DNA of 64,000 bases from Takakia lepidozioides (GCA_030704615.1 CM060736.1:85012-149011), one strand, 5' to 3'. Shown: positions 24,996 to 38,770, counted from the first letter of the stretch. The notes: generated from the letters alone by a model not told the origin. Program-made: numbers and translations.

Positions 24996-27263
24996 AACTA
25001 AACTTAATCCCTTTCTATAAATAAAAGAGGGAATCTCGTAAGAGGAGGAAGAATGTTAAGTAATGGATTAGTGTATAAGCAATATCCCAGTTTGCTATTA
25101 AGTTCTATATCGAAACTTCATTAAGAAATAAAAATTTTCGTCCTATTTCTATCTCTCCAGATTAACCAATCACTTCCAAGAACTGGGACAAAAACTCAAG
25201 GATCATCAAATATATTACTAAAATCAGATAATTATGACGTGAGTTAAGCATATAAAGAAAAAAAAAAAATCGGATTTTTTTATATTTCGGATTTTTTTTT
25301 TATTGAGAGGCTTACCTTTACCTATCATTCACTTATATCCCGTTTCTCGATTCCTTCTTACGTCCTTTCCCACCCCCTCATGTTTAGAAATAAAATTCTG
25401 GGCGAAAGCAAGAACTAGAAGCGGATTATTTCTTTTGTTCCTCGTTGAAGAAAGATCACCTCGTTATCATATAGGGTTACCTGCTTGGAGGTTTACAAGG
25501 TGCAACGACCTCGTTATTGGATTGACTCAATTATTGAGTCATCTGAGAGGCAATAAAAAATATATCTATATATTTTCATGTCCTTTATAAAATCTTGTAA
25601 TAGTGATGCAATAATTTTGTTTCATGATCGTGAGAAGCAAAAAATCCATCTGAATTTTTATTTTATTTTTCTAAATCCTACTTCTTATTATTCTTGCTAC
25701 CCCAGTGGATTTTTCCATATGCTAAACCTAAAGCTTCGGTTTTATGTTACGGGAAGTTACCACAACTAAGATACGAAAGAATTAGATTCTAATTTGGATT
25801 AATACTTCACATGCAGTTAAATCAGAATTATTGAATAATTCTAATTATAAATAAAATTTTGTAACTCAAAATATTCAATCATCATTTCGACTTACAGGCT
25901 AGCCTATTATCAATCGATTTCTCCTCGATGATGTGAAACCGATAATGAAATAGAACCATAATGTATCACGAGAAACCTGTAAATACTGATTCGAGGGAAT
26001 TTTCGAGTTAAAGGAAAAAAAAAATACTTTCGACAAGAAAAAGGCTCCCTTACTTTGGATTGATCCTAGAAATTAGAAATAAAATTGTTCGATTAAATTT
26101 ATTATTTGTTTTACCGGATGGAGAAAGAATCATAGTAACGAGATATGCGAAAAAATGAATGTTAAATTTTTAAACGGATAGATGTTTGAAATTTCCACAA
26201 TTTTTCCAATTAAATAACGAATAAAAACAAAAAATTCTAGTTTCTTATCGAGGAATGAGATAAGTGAAAGGTGTGAGGCCCGTTCTAAAGATTAGTGGGG
26301 AGAGGAAGGAGGGAGAGATGGAATGAATAAGAAGATACGTGAAACAAAATCTTTGAAGCATATGAACGATACTTAGAATATTGAGCTTATTAAAATTTGG
26401 AATTTTTTCATGAACATGAAATTTAGTCAAAATTCTGAAACATTTTTATCGGCTGTAATAAAGAAATGATTAATTCAAATAAAGAAAATGGCTATTTTCT
26501 TTATTTGAATTGGTTCTATCTGAACTAAACTATTATTTGGTATGTATTGGTATGTATGTGCGTTGATTCATGATCAAGTTGACTATCGAGTTTCAGTAAT
26601 TCTTACGTGAGGAATGAAAAATATGTCAAGAAACGACTAACTAAATCTGATCTGATGAGAAATTGAGAACCATACCAAGAAATATGTTCTATAATCTTTT
26701 CTAGAATAAAAAAAAAAATATATATATATATTTACTTATTTTTTTTTTCTTTCTCCTTCCAAAACTAATTACAAACTATTCCTATTGGTACGTGGTTCGT
26801 CACTCAATCGATTACTTCATTTAGCAATGAAGTAAATAAATTTACTTTCAATTTACTTAGTAGAAGTGGAAAAGATCTAGCATAAATAAATTGAATCTAT
26901 TTCTTTTTCTACTTCACCTCACGATTCCTGTTCCATCACTTCTATTTCTATTCCAGCGAATCTAATAAATCTTTATGCTTCGTGGAGGGATTCAGAGAAA
27001 AAAAAGGACAGAGAACTCATAAATATTTATTCGAATAGACGGTAAGTATTCTAAATGGGCTTGGAGAGAGGGAGGAGAAAAGGCTCGAACAATAAACGAT
27101 AAATTCAATTAAGTTTACGCTAGTTTTTCTCCCTATTTCAAATGAATCCAAAGTATTCAAAATAAGTTTATAGAAACTAGAATTGCTCGAACAAAAATAA
27201 ATAGAAATCGATTTCACGCTAGTTTTAGATGCGATAATTCTGAGTTGAATCGATTCAATATAT
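24996..27263. other. ycf2-trnD spacer (about 2.3 kb)
   Basis: Long gene-poor stretch. Contains A/T runs, a perfect 18-base-arm hairpin at 26472-26511, and short open frames at 25303-25590 and 25578-25769 that may hold degraded tufA-like pieces (see findings). No tRNA or intact protein gene seen on either strand. Confidence 0.55.
26472..26511. repeat. perfect inverted repeat, 18-base arms
   Basis: AATTCAAATAAAGAAAAT and its exact reverse complement flank the 4-base loop GGCT. No gene ends nearby: the closest are the ycf2 3' end 1.5 kb to the left and the trnD 3' end 750 bases to the right. Confidence 0.85.
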
Positions 27264-27337
27264 CGGGATTGACGGGGCTCGAACCCGCAACTTCCGCCTT
27301 GACAGGGCGGTACTCTAACCAATTGAACTACAATCCC
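27264..27337 (-). tRNA. trnD-GUC: tRNA-Asp (GUC)
   Basis: 74-base cloverleaf on the minus strand, GGGATTGTAGTTCAATTGG, anticodon loop CTGTCAA, T arm GGTTCGAGCCC. Confidence 0.95.
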
Positions 27338-27554
27338 ACTAAATGTAGATCTATTTCTATTTATTATGTCGATTCAAAAGCCTTTGTGTCAAATAAACAA
27401 TGAAATTTAAAGTATTTCTTCATTTGAGTAAAAGGGTAGAGTCTATTTCTCCGAAGAGCAATCAGAATTATCCATAACGAAGATATTATCTTGTGACTAA
27501 TGTTGGATATAGAGAAACAAAATATGTAGAAATTTTATTTGGTAAATTTGAGAT

Positions 27555-27636
27555 TGGGTCGAGCTGGATTTGAACCAGCGTAGGCATCGCCAGCGGATTT
27601 ACAGTCCGTCCCCATTAACCACTCGAGCATCGACCC
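27555..27636 (-). tRNA. trnY-GUA: tRNA-Tyr (GUA)
   Basis: 82-base class II tRNA on the minus strand, GGGTCGATGCTCGAGTGG, anticodon loop CTGTAAA. Confidence 0.95.
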
Positions 27637-27763
27637 GAAGAGAAAAAGGGATAAAAAAAAATATATTTTTTAATTTTTTCTCCCCCTTTTCTCTCGAAAC
27701 TCATCGAATTGATGTGAAAAACTTCTAAGAAACTAATTCAAATTATCTCAAGGGTTTTCATAG

Positions 27764-27836
27764 TACCCCCAGGGGAATTTGAATCCCCGTCGCCTCCTTG
27801 AAAGAGAGATGTCCTAGGCCTCTAGACGATGGGGGC
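27764..27836 (-). tRNA. trnE-UUC: tRNA-Glu (UUC)
   Basis: 73-base cloverleaf on the minus strand, GCCCCCATCGTCTAGAGG, anticodon loop CTTTCAA. In plants this tRNA also supplies glutamyl-tRNA for the first step of chlorophyll and heme synthesis. Anchors the trnD-trnY-trnE cluster. Confidence 0.95.
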
Positions 27837-28184
27837 TTGACCCTTACCTTTATGTTACCCGATTCACTATTTACTGTCAATAGTTTGTTTCATTTCATTC
27901 CAGTTCTTGTTCCTTATAATCCATTTATTTAATGTTTAATTCGAAAATTGATTCGAAATTTCTCAAATATTAGTTCTTATACAATTTTTTCCCAAGATAA
28001 GTAGTTATTTGAGTTTGAGGAATAGAAGGAATAACTATTGAAATAAATTTGAATTGATTTTTGTTTGTATAGATAAGAAAATGTTACGAATGGAAGAGAA
28101 AGAAGAAAAAAATTAGGAAATAGAAGTTTCAATATCTTTCTAATTTATTTCGTAACAAATCTTCAAAAGATAAAAGGAATTTTT
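27837..28184. other. trnE-cysA spacer
   Basis: About 350 AT-rich bases between divergent trnE and cysA. Likely holds both promoters, but I cannot pick a clear -35/-10 pair. Confidence 0.5.
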
Positions 28185-29312
28185 ATGAGTATTCTCGTAC
28201 ATGAAGTTTCCAAATCATTAGGTGACTCAAAAGTTCTTGATCGCGTAAGTTTCTATGTTCCCGAAGTCTCTTTAGTAGCCCTTCTAGGTCCTTCGGGATC
28301 AGGAAAATCCAGTTTATTACGAATAATCGCGGGTCTCGACAATCCAGATTGTGGAAGCATATGGTTACATGGCAGAGATATGACCAATATTTCTACTCAA
28401 TATCGGAGAATGGCTTTTGTTTTTCAACATTACGCCCTTTTCAAACACATGACTGTTCACGAAAATATTTCATTTGGACTCCGATTGCGAGGATTCCCTC
28501 ATCAGAAAATAAAAAAGAAAGTAAAAGATTTGTTGGATTGTCTTCGAATTTCAGACATATCTTTTCAGTATCCAACGCAAATATCGGGGGGACAAAAACA
28601 ACGCGTAGCCCTTGCTAGAAGTCTTGCAATTAGACCAGATTTTCTTTTGTTGGATGAACCTTTTGGAGCACTAGATGGAGAACTACGAAGACACCTTAGC
28701 AAATGGTTAAGACGTTACCTGAAAGACCATAAAATTACTACAATTATGGTTACTCATGATCAGGAAGAAGCTATTTCCATGGCTGATGAAATAATTATTT
28801 TAAAGGAAGGCCGTCTTTTACAGCAAGGAAAACCCAAAAATATCTATGATCAACCAATCGATCACTTTGTTGGTTTCTTCTTAGGATCACTTATTGAAAT
28901 TCCTCAATTTAATAAATCATTTGAGAATTTAGCGAAAGACATTGTACAACCAGATGATGACAAAAAAATAATGACATTTACTTCTGATCCGATATGGGCT
29001 GAATTATTTGAAAATCGAGCGATAAATAAATATCAGTTTTTTTTGAGACCTTATGAATTGCATATAAATTATCAAAGAGATTCGAATGCCACTTCTGTTC
29101 GAATCAAAAAAATTATTTATAAAAGAACCTTTGTTCAACTCGATCTATTTGTAACTTCCTTCTCATGGAACTTTACTATCCCAATAGGGTATCAAGCTTC
29201 TCGAAAATTACATATCGAATCTTTCATTCAAATTCTTTATATAAAACCTAGGATTCCAGTCTTTCTACGAGCTTATCCCCTATCTAAAAAACTCGTTTCT
29301 CTTCGGAAATAA
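28185..29312 (+). CDS. cysA: Sulfate/thiosulfate ABC transporter ATP-binding subunit
   Basis: ATPase of a sulfate import ABC transporter at the inner envelope; its permease partner CysT is encoded elsewhere in plastomes that keep it. 375 codons (Marchantia mbpX/cysA is close to 370). Walker [10 protein letters not shown] at residues 35-43, signature [15 protein letters not shown] at about 133-147, Walker [13 protein letters not shown], and switch His in MVTHDQEEA. The C-terminal third has the TOBE-like extension typical of CysA. The gene is intact, with far fewer apparent editing differences than the photosystem genes. Present in liverworts, hornworts and some algae, and absent from most mosses and all vascular plants I know of. 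Confidence 0.95.
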   Translation: MSILVHEVSKSLGDSKVLDRVSFYVPEVSLVALLGPSGSGKSSLLRIIAGLDNPDCGSIWLHGRDMTNISTQYRRMAFVFQHYALFKHMTVHENISFGLRLRGFPHQKIKKKVKDLLDCLRISDISFQYPTQISGGQKQRVALARSLAIRPDFLLLDEPFGALDGELRRHLSKWLRRYLKDHKITTIMVTHDQEEAISMADEIIILKEGRLLQQGKPKNIYDQPIDHFVGFFLGSLIEIPQFNKSFENLAKDIVQPDDDKKIMTFTSDPIWAELFENRAINKYQFFLRPYELHINYQRDSNATSVRIKKIIYKRTFVQLDLFVTSFSWNFTIPIGYQASRKLHIESFIQILYIKPRIPVFLRAYPLSKKLVSLRK

Positions 29313-31189
29313 TCTGATTCTTATGGATCCATTAATTATTCATTTTTAACTAAACCTTAATCCATACATATATTTTATATCTTTCTTCTCTTATCGGGGG
29401 AATACGAAAGAAACAGGCCTTTCCCAACACGAGCGACCCGTAATAAATGAGGTATATCACGTACCTAGCCCAATATAAATGAATCAGTCATATAAATGAT
29501 TGAATTAATAGAATTAGTCTAGTTACTCCTCGATATAGGTTACTTAGTTACCTCAGCCAATATAGATAATTGATATTCCTGTTTCTCCCGTTTCGTTTCC
29601 CACTTACGTATCTCATTCGAAAAAAGACTTGTACCAATTCCAAAAAATATTACATTGCAAATGTCCCATCTTTTTCATATCATTTCGTCTCATTTCATTA
29701 TCCAAGTTCCTCCTTCTTCTTAGTTAATAAAAACTCTTCGAACAAATAGAAATTATAGCTGTAGATACGAATAGGTTGTGGGGGAATAATGGAGTTATGG
29801 AACCAATAAATAAAGGGTTGACATAAAATTTAAAAATTTCTCCTAAAAAAGGTAATTTCACTTTTGAATGGAATGGATCGTTGGATATGAGAAATAGGAC
29901 GATCGATTAACAAAGGGGAATACTACGAAAAATTGGAAATTGCTTATGAATTCATTTCTCGTTTCTTTCCCTATGCCAAAATTTCGAAAATGACCAATTT
30001 ACTACACTATAAGTCTGATATAATACCGGGTATATCAAAAAAATCTTTTGACTTTGAATTTAATCAAAATGCTCTGCATTCCTACTTCCGAAGAGAATAA
30101 AACCTTTCAAGTTTTTCAATCTATACCACAAAATTCAGTTTATTCCACTACGAGTTAGTCCCTCAAAGAAAACTCTTTAATTAATTATTCTAGTTAATCA
30201 TCTCCGTATAGGTATAGCCCTTTCGATTCAAAAATTATTAAGTTTTTTTTTTATTTCGAGGAGAAACAGAAGGGACTATTAAAAAATAACCAAATACCAA
30301 ATTGATCAGATTTTGTAATTCGTCTTTATTCTCAAACTCGTAATATTCCATCGAAAGAACTTTTTTTAATATCTAATAGAAAGAGAAAAGACTTACAATT
30401 ATTTTATTTCGAATGAAATGAAATAATAAGGCTAAATACTCATTCAATTTTGAACATCATATCATCATTTCTGAATAGAAACTCTAGAAATAGAATATCT
30501 ATTTTGTTATATATAAATACAAAAATATTTTCATTAATATCTTTTTCCTTCTTCTCCGTAGATCTTCAGTGAATTCAAAATGAATTTCAAATACAGGTTT
30601 AGAAACTTCGTTTCCAAACATGATCTTTTCTTGTCTTGTGGGATCCGAAACTCATACAGAATCCATAAAAATTGATTCGAATTTAATTGTTTAATTGCAA
30701 GTTAAAAAAAAATATCTCTAGAGCCTCGTCGAGTTCTATAAATATCAAATTTGATCTACGATTTTTTTCGAAGATATAAAGATTTAGTCGTTTTTTATTT
30801 TTTACTAACATCCTCACATCTCCTCCTCAGAGGTATTGAAATGATTTGAGATATAAGGAATGTAAGGTGTAGTAAGGAGATGGAAGTGGATTTGGCGTAG
30901 CGAGGGGAGGGAGAGACACGCGTTGCCAAAAACTCTAATAACTGGTTCCACGTGAATTTTGAATGAATTAGACTGCCTATACCAGCAATATTTTCTGATA
31001 TGATGTAATATCATTAGAATAGAATATTCAAAAATATATTTCGAAATATAGAAAATTTTTGTGTGAGTAAAAAAAACATGTATAATTGTCTATTTCATCT
31101 CGATCAATGAATTTTGAATTTTGAGTTGACAATTATATCGTTTTCATCGCACACTATACTTGGTTCCGTAGCGAATTACTGAATTCATT
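29313..31189. other. cysA-trnT spacer (about 1.9 kb)
   Basis: AT-rich and without a gene I recognise on either strand. I looked for petN, psbM and tRNA genes and found none. Confidence 0.55.
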
Positions 31190-31261
31190 GCCCCTTTAAC
31201 TCAGTGGTAGAGTAACGCCATGGTAAGGCGTAAGTCATCGGTTCAAATCCGATAAAGGGCT
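31190..31261 (+). tRNA. trnT-GGU: tRNA-Thr (GGU)
   Basis: 72-base cloverleaf GCCCCTTTAACTCAGTGG, anticodon GGT in ATGGTAA, ending AAAGGGCT. Confidence 0.95.
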
Positions 31262-32311
31262 TATCACGTTTTTCGGATAGATAGGGGAGAAATAAAAAAA
31301 TAAGTAAAGAGCTATATTACCTAGTAATTTTATTTCATAAATGAAAATTAGTAATATACTTAGAATTTAATGAGAATTTTAGATTCATAATATTCTTAGA
31401 AATATTACGAATTAAAAAGAAATCTATTATAATCTTTTTTGGATTAGATCTATTCGAAGTGCAAAGAGAAAAACAATTGAAATGTATAGATGTAATTTTT
31501 AGTAAACTTGACTTATTTCTTTCCAGATAATTTGGCTACTCTTATAATGGATTTCACTAGAAAATTTGAGGTAATAAATAATCAAATTTTTCAATATATT
31601 CAATATTTATTATCAGTTATTAGACACTAGCTTTTTCACGACGTTTCTGAATGATTAGTATGAATAATTAGGATGTAGGTCCACTGAAAACGAATATTTC
31701 ACGAAAAAGAAAAAAAAAATATTATTGAAAAATAATATATAGTATAATAATGTAAGAATCAAAATTTTTCTAGAATCTATCTGTAGGAAGGAAATAAATA
31801 ACAATATATTATTTTCTTTTTTTTTTTTTTTTTAGTAAAAAATGTATTTACATTTAGATATATTCTTTATTTCGCGGAGAAAAAATGTATATGTACTATA
31901 AAAAATTTTCTATTTTGGTAGAATAGACCTGAAAAATAAACTGAAAAGGTCGAGTGAGGAACATTGAGTCAGAGGGACATGAGAAGATATTGGGAAGGAA
32001 AGAAAAGCTTACCTACCTTCTGAAACTAAAGGTTTTTGAATTATTCAAGTCTATTTTGAAACTAAATAACTAAATAAAATTTCTATATCGGATTATTTCA
32101 ATTGAAACCAAGAACCGAGACATAAGATGAAATGACGCATCTAGCTAATTGGTAATTGGTTCGGTCCGAGAAAAAATATCTACGTTAAAAAAAAAATCTT
32201 CAAAAAACAATAGAAGGGTTCCTCGTTCAAAATAATCTATAAATTATTCGAATTTCCTATTTTTTAAGGTGCTTAGAAATGATTGAAGTAGTTGAATAGG
32301 AGAATTACACT
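31262..32311. other. trnT-psbD spacer (about 1 kb)
   Basis: AT-rich, with a T run at about 31815-31833. No gene. Probably contains the psbD promoter region, but no confident motif. An AGGAG at about 32299 is the likely psbD ribosome binding site. Confidence 0.55.
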
Positions 32312-33373
32312 ACGACTATAGCCATTGGAAAGTCTTCCAAAGAACCAAAAGGTTTATTTGATAGTATGGATGACTGGCCAAGGAGAGACCGTTCTGTATT
32401 TGTGGGTCGGTCTGGTCTATCGCTTTTCCCTCGTGCCCATTTTGCCCCAGGTGGATGGTTCACAGGTACAACCTTTGTCACTCCACGGTACACTCATGGG
32501 TCGGCTAGTTCTTATTCAGAAGGTCGTAACTCTTCAACCGCTGCAGTTTCTACTCCTGCTAATAGTTTGGCGCATTCTCCGTCGCTGTTATGGGGTCCTG
32601 AGGCACAGGGAGATTTTACCCGTTGGTGTCAATTAGGAGGTTTATGGACCTTTGTTGCTCTTCATGGTGCCTTTGGTTCAATAGGCTCTATGTTGCGCCA
32701 ATTCGAACTTGCTCGATCTGTACAATTGCGCCCCTACAACGCAATTGCATCCCCCGCTCCGATTGCTGTTTCCGTTTCCGTATCTCCGATCCATCCATTA
32801 GGTCAATCCGGTTGGTTCTTCGCACCTAGCTTCGGTGTAGCAGCTATTTCCCGATCTATTCCTTTTTCTCAAGGTTTTCACAACCGGACTTCGAACCCAT
32901 TCCATATGATGGGAGTTGCTGGAGTATCGGGAGCTGCTCCTTCACGTGCTATTCATGGTGCTACCGCGGAAAATACTTTGTTTGAGGACGGTGATGGTGC
33001 AAATACATTTCGTGCTTTTAACCCAACTCAATCTGAAGAAACTCATTCCATGGTCACAGCTAACCGCTCTCGGTCCCAAATTTCCGGTGTTGCTTTCCCC
33101 AACAAACGTCGGTCACATTCCTTTACGTCATTTGTACCAGTAACTGGTTCACGGATGAGTGCCATTGGAGTAGTTGGTCCAGCCTTGAACTTACGGGCAT
33201 ATGACTTCGTTTCTCAGGAGATTCGTGCAGCAGAAGACCCCGAATCCGAAACTTCCTACACTAAAAATATTCCTTCGAACGAGGGTATTCGTGCTCGGAT
33301 GGCAGCTCAAGATCAGCCTCATGAAAATCTCGTATCCCCCGAGGAGGTTCTACCCCGTGGAAACGCTCTTTAA
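32312..33373 (+). CDS. psbD: Photosystem II D2 protein
   Basis: D2 reaction-centre subunit of photosystem II, binding QA, non-heme iron and pheophytin with D1. 353 codons from ACG at 32312 (encoded T-T-I-A-I-G-K; the family starts MTIAIGK), placed 10 bases after AGGAG, so AUG arises by editing. Among the most edited genes in the window: [21 protein letters not shown] stands where relatives have Leu, Phe, Trp and Cys. The 3' end overlaps psbC by 53 bases from the ATG or 17 bases from the GTG. Confidence 0.97.
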   Translation, partial: TTIAIGKSSKEPKGLFDSMDDWPRRDRSVFVGRSGLSLFPRAHFAPGGWFTGTTFVTPRYTHGSASSYSEGRNSSTAAVSTPANSLAHSPSLLWGPEAQGDFTRWCQLGGLWTFVALHGAFGSIGSMLRQFELARSVQLRPYNAIASPAPIAVSVSVSPIHPLGQSGWFFAPSFGVAAISRSIPFSQGFHNRTSNPFHMMGVAGVSGAAPSRAIHGATAENTLFEDGDGANTFRAFNPTQSEETHSMVTANRSRSQISGVAFPNKRRSHSFTSFVPVTGSRMSAIGVVGPALNLRAYDFVSQEIRAAEDPESETSYTKNIPSNEGIRARMAAQDQPHENLVSPEEVLPRGNAL

Positions 33374-34742
33374 TGGAACCTTAGCTTTAGGTGGTCGTGA
33401 CCAAGAAACCACAGGTTTTGCCCGGTGGGCAGGTAACGCCCGACTTATTAACCTGTCCGGTAAATTACTTGGCGCTCACGTAGCTCATGCCGGATCGATC
33501 GTATTCCGGGCCGGAGCGATGAATCCATCTGAAGTGGCTCATTTCGTGCCGGAAAAGCCTATGTATGAGCAGGGATTAATTTTACTGCCCCATCTAGCTA
33601 CTTTAGGATGGGGAGTAGGTCCTGGTGGAGAAGTTGTAGACACTTCTCCATATTTCGTATCCGGAGTACTTCACTTGATTTCCTCCGCAGTCTTAGGTTT
33701 CGGAGGCATTTATCACGCACTTATCGGACCAGAAACTCCAGAAGAATCTTTTCCATTTTTTGGTTATGTGTGGAAAGATAAAAATAAAATGACCACTATT
33801 TCGGGTATTCACTTAATATCGTTAGGTGCTGGTGCTTTTCCTTCAGTGTTCAAAGCTTTGTATTTCGGAGGTGTATATGATACTTGGGCTCCCGGGGGTG
33901 GAGACGTGAGAAAAATTACAAATCTTACTCTTAGTCCAAGTGTTATATTTGGTTATCTACTTAAGTCGCCCTTTGGCGGGGAAGGATGGATTGTTAGTGT
34001 AGATAATTCAGAAGATATTATTGGAGGCCATGTTCGGTTAGGTTCCATTCGTATTTCTGGTGGAATCCGGCACATTCTGACCAAACCCTTTGCATGGGCT
34101 CGTCGCGCCTCTGTATGGTCCGGAGAAGCTTACTCGTCTTACAGTTCAGCGGCTATCCCTGTTTTTGGTTCTATCGCTCGTCGCTTCGTCCGGTCCAACA
34201 ATACAGCTTATCCTAGTGAATTTCATGGCCCCACCGGTCCAGAAGCTTCTCAAGCTCAAGCCTCTACTTTCTCGGTTAGAGACCAACGTCTCGGAGCCAA
34301 TGTAGGTTCTGCCCAAGGACCTACCGGTTTAGGTAAATATCTCATGCGCTCGCCTACTGGAGAAATTATTTTTGGAGGAGAAACAATGCGCTTCTGGGAT
34401 CCTCGTGCTCCATGGTTGGAACCTTCAAGAGGCCCTAATGGGTTGGATTTGAGTAAGTCGAAGAAAGACATACAGCCTCGGCAAGAACGACGTTCTGCAG
34501 AGTATATGACTCATGCTCCTTTAGGGTCTCCAAATTCTGTGGGTGGAGTAGCTACTGAGATTAACGCGGTAAACTACGTTTCTCCCCGAAGTTGGTTATC
34601 CACTTCTCATTTCGTTCCAGGATTCTTTTTCTTCGTGGGTCATTTATGGCACGCAGGAAGAGCACGTGCAGCTGCAGCCGGATTTGAGAAAGGAATTGAC
34701 CGTGATTTTGAACCTGTTCTTTCTATGACACCTCTCAACTAG
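33321..34742 (+). CDS. psbC: Photosystem II CP43 antenna protein
   Basis: CP43 core antenna, six membrane spans binding chlorophyll a and supplying a ligand to the Mn cluster through its lumenal loop E. ATG at 33321 gives 473 residues starting [20 protein letters not shown]. In many plants translation really starts at an internal GTG, here 33357, and GAGGAGG at about 33341-33347 favours it. Heavy Leu/Phe loss to Ser and Pro (for example [17 protein letters not shown]) shows dense editing. Co-transcribed with psbD. Confidence 0.96.
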   Translation: MKISYPPRRFYPVETLFNGTLALGGRDQETTGFARWAGNARLINLSGKLLGAHVAHAGSIVFRAGAMNPSEVAHFVPEKPMYEQGLILLPHLATLGWGVGPGGEVVDTSPYFVSGVLHLISSAVLGFGGIYHALIGPETPEESFPFFGYVWKDKNKMTTISGIHLISLGAGAFPSVFKALYFGGVYDTWAPGGGDVRKITNLTLSPSVIFGYLLKSPFGGEGWIVSVDNSEDIIGGHVRLGSIRISGGIRHILTKPFAWARRASVWSGEAYSSYSSAAIPVFGSIARRFVRSNNTAYPSEFHGPTGPEASQAQASTFSVRDQRLGANVGSAQGPTGLGKYLMRSPTGEIIFGGETMRFWDPRAPWLEPSRGPNGLDLSKSKKDIQPRQERRSAEYMTHAPLGSPNSVGGVATEINAVNYVSPRSWLSTSHFVPGFFFFVGHLWHAGRARAAAAGFEKGIDRDFEPVLSMTPLN

Positions 34743-34799
34743 AATAACAAATAGAAGAAAAGTTTTCGTAGATTTTTCTTTTTCTCCTAAGTCTCTCAC

Positions 34800-34827
34800 A
34801 ATGGCTCGGCTATTTAGCCGAGCCATT
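34800..34827 (+). terminator. hairpin 3' of psbC
   Basis: AATGGCTCGGCT and AGCCGAGCCATT form a perfect 12-pair stem with loop ATTT, 57 bases after the psbC stop. Confidence 0.75.
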
Positions 34828-34879
34828 ACATCTCTAATACGAAAAAATAGATTGATTTCAGAAACGTTTTTTTTTTTTA

Positions 34880-34968
34880 AGGAGAAAGAGGGATTCGAAC
34901 CCTCGATAGTTTTGATAAACTATGCCGGTTTTCAAGACCGGAGCCATCAACCACTCGGCCATCTCTCC
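34880..34968 (-). tRNA. trnS-UGA: tRNA-Ser (UGA)
   Basis: 89-base class II tRNA on the minus strand, GGAGAGATGGCCGAGTGG, anticodon loop CTTGAAA, long variable arm. Confidence 0.95.
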
Positions 34969-35244
34969 AAAAAAAAACATCATTCTATTTCGATTCTTTA
35001 GGTAGAGAAAAGGCCACTATTATAATTATAATATAACAACAAATTTTTATTCTGTAAAAGATTCATAGAGAAAAGGAATATATCGATTCTTTGTAAAATC
35101 AACTAAAAAAAGCTAAAGAACTTTCAGTACATGTATATTCAAATTTTCTCTATAATGCTTCTGGCTCGGTAAGTAAATTATTGCCAGATAGGGATCAAAT
35201 GGTATAACTTATTTCATTTCTTCGAAGCTTGGAGAATCACAACT

Positions 35245-35433
35245 ACGACTATTGCCTTCCAGTTGGCTGTGTTTGCATCAATTGCCATTTCATTTCTCCT
35301 AGTGATTGGTGTGCCTGTTGCGCCTGCCTCCCCCAATGGCTGGTCAAGTAGCAAAAATGTCGTATTTTCGGGTGCTTCGTTATGGATTGGATTAGTTCTT
35401 CCGGTTGGTATCCTTAACTCTTTTATATCTCGA
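35245..35433 (+). CDS. psbZ: Photosystem II protein PsbZ (Ycf9)
   Basis: Two-span PSII subunit that helps join the core to its antenna. The family is 62 residues, MTIAFQ...LNSFIS. Here the first codon is ACG (35245) and the codon after FIS is CGA (35431-35433). Without editing the frame runs on for 19 codons, to a TAA ending at 35490. Both ends of the protein therefore depend on C-to-U editing, ACG to AUG and CGA to UGA, giving exactly 62 residues. GGAG lies 11 bases before the start. Confidence 0.93.
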
Positions 35434-35667
35434 ATTTCTGGAGAAAATCAAGTTGCCGTTTCCCCTCCCTCGGCGGACATTACATTATAAGTTCCAAAAG
35501 GTATTTTATACAAGTCCTGAGGTACGGAATAAACGTACTCGAGGGAGGGTTTCTTTTTAACTCCCCACGTTTTCACTCCTATAAATAATTCTAAAAAACT
35601 TAAGATATAATTGACTATGTAGAAAGAATTGTATTAATATATCGAGGGATAGGTTTGATAAGCAGTT

Positions 35668-35738
35668 GCGGGTATGGTTTAATGGTAAAATTCCTCCTTG
35701 CCAAGGAGAAGATGCGGGTTCGATTCCCGCTACCCGCC
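35668..35738 (+). tRNA. trnG-GCC: tRNA-Gly (GCC)
   Basis: 71-base cloverleaf GCGGGTATGGTTTAATGG, anticodon GCC in CTTGCCA, no intron. Confidence 0.95.
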
Positions 35739-35846
35739 TCTCAAAAAAAAGAGGGAATATACTTCCACATCTCGATATATTTATTTCTATATATTCTTTT
35801 TCTATTCAATTAATTTCTATTATTCAAAAACTTTATGTTGTGTATT

Positions 35847-35920
35847 TAGCGGAGACGGGATTTGAACCCGTGACCTCAAGGTTATGAGCCTTGCGAGCTA
35901 CCAGGCTGCTCTACCCCGCG
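35847..35920 (-). tRNA. trnfM-CAU: initiator tRNA-fMet (CAU)
   Basis: 74-base initiator tRNA on the minus strand, CGCGGGGTAGAGCAGCC, with an unpaired first base and three G-C pairs in the anticodon stem next to CTCATAA. Confidence 0.93.
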
Positions 35921-36043
35921 TTACGAGATAATAACATATTTTTAATTGACTGAACAAGTAATTTTTTAGTTTTTTACGAAGAATCCCCCAGGTTAGGGGG
36001 ATTTTTACTTATGTTCCCAGCTAAACTTGTTCGAATCTCCTTT

Positions 36044-36346
36044 TCACCAACTCGATTTGGTCACTCCGGGCGACGGACATGCATGGGCCATTTCACGAAG
36101 TACATGTCTAGATAAACCAAAGTCTCGATAGTTGGCTCTGGGTCTTCCAGTTGAGGAACGGCGACGATGAAGACGCGTAGGTGCACTATTACGTGGTAAA
36201 GATTGCAATTGTTTCTGAAATTCCCATTTATCATCTAACGAAAAACCTTTACTCATCTTTCTTTTTATGGATCGACGAATAGAATGGTATTTTTGTTCCA
36301 ATTTTTGCTTTTTCTTCTCCCTCTGAATAAGACTTTTTTTCGCCAT
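36044..36346 (-). CDS. rps14: 30S ribosomal protein S14
   Basis: Zinc-free uS14 of the chloroplast small subunit, 100 codons, [20 protein letters not shown] ... [22 protein letters not shown]. Downstream member of the psaA-psaB-rps14 cluster on the minus strand. Ser and Pro near the middle and end ([20 protein letters not shown]) fit editing. Confidence 0.96.
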   Translation of the reverse strand: MAKKSLIQREKKKQKLEQKYHSIRRSIKRKMSKGFSLDDKWEFQKQLQSLPRNSAPTRLHRRRSSTGRPRANYRDFGLSRHVLREMAHACPSPGVTKSSW

Positions 36347-36462
36347 AATTTCTTTAGTTATTGAGATATCATTTTTAGTTCAAAATGGGAATGAAATAAA
36401 ATTCTGTTCAATTCTTTGTTCTTTTTTCCTTTCATCTCTCACCCCTCCATTACATAAAACGA

Positions 36463-36498
36463 AACCTACCTTTGACTTCATCAAGCCAAAGGTAGGTT
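36463..36498 (-). terminator. hairpin between psaB and rps14
   Basis: AACCTACCTTTG and CAAAGGTAGGTT form a perfect 12-pair stem, 43 bases past the psaB stop. Probably a processing or stabilising stem between the psaB and rps14 parts of the transcript. Confidence 0.65.
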
Positions 36499-36540
36499 CC
36501 ATCTGATAATTGATAATTTTTAATCAATGAGAAATAATTA

Positions 36541-38763
<2,223 letters not shown>

Positions 38764-38770
38764 CTAGCCA

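Noticed and set aside
29313-31189. psbM or petN in the cysA-trnT spacer
   Set aside because: I looked for their short conserved proteins on both strands and saw none; in bryophytes they lie beyond this window.
32325-32636. Open frames overlapping psbD in other frames (also 32623-32829, 32916-33143)
   Set aside because: Shadows of psbD; codon pattern and similarity belong to the psbD frame.
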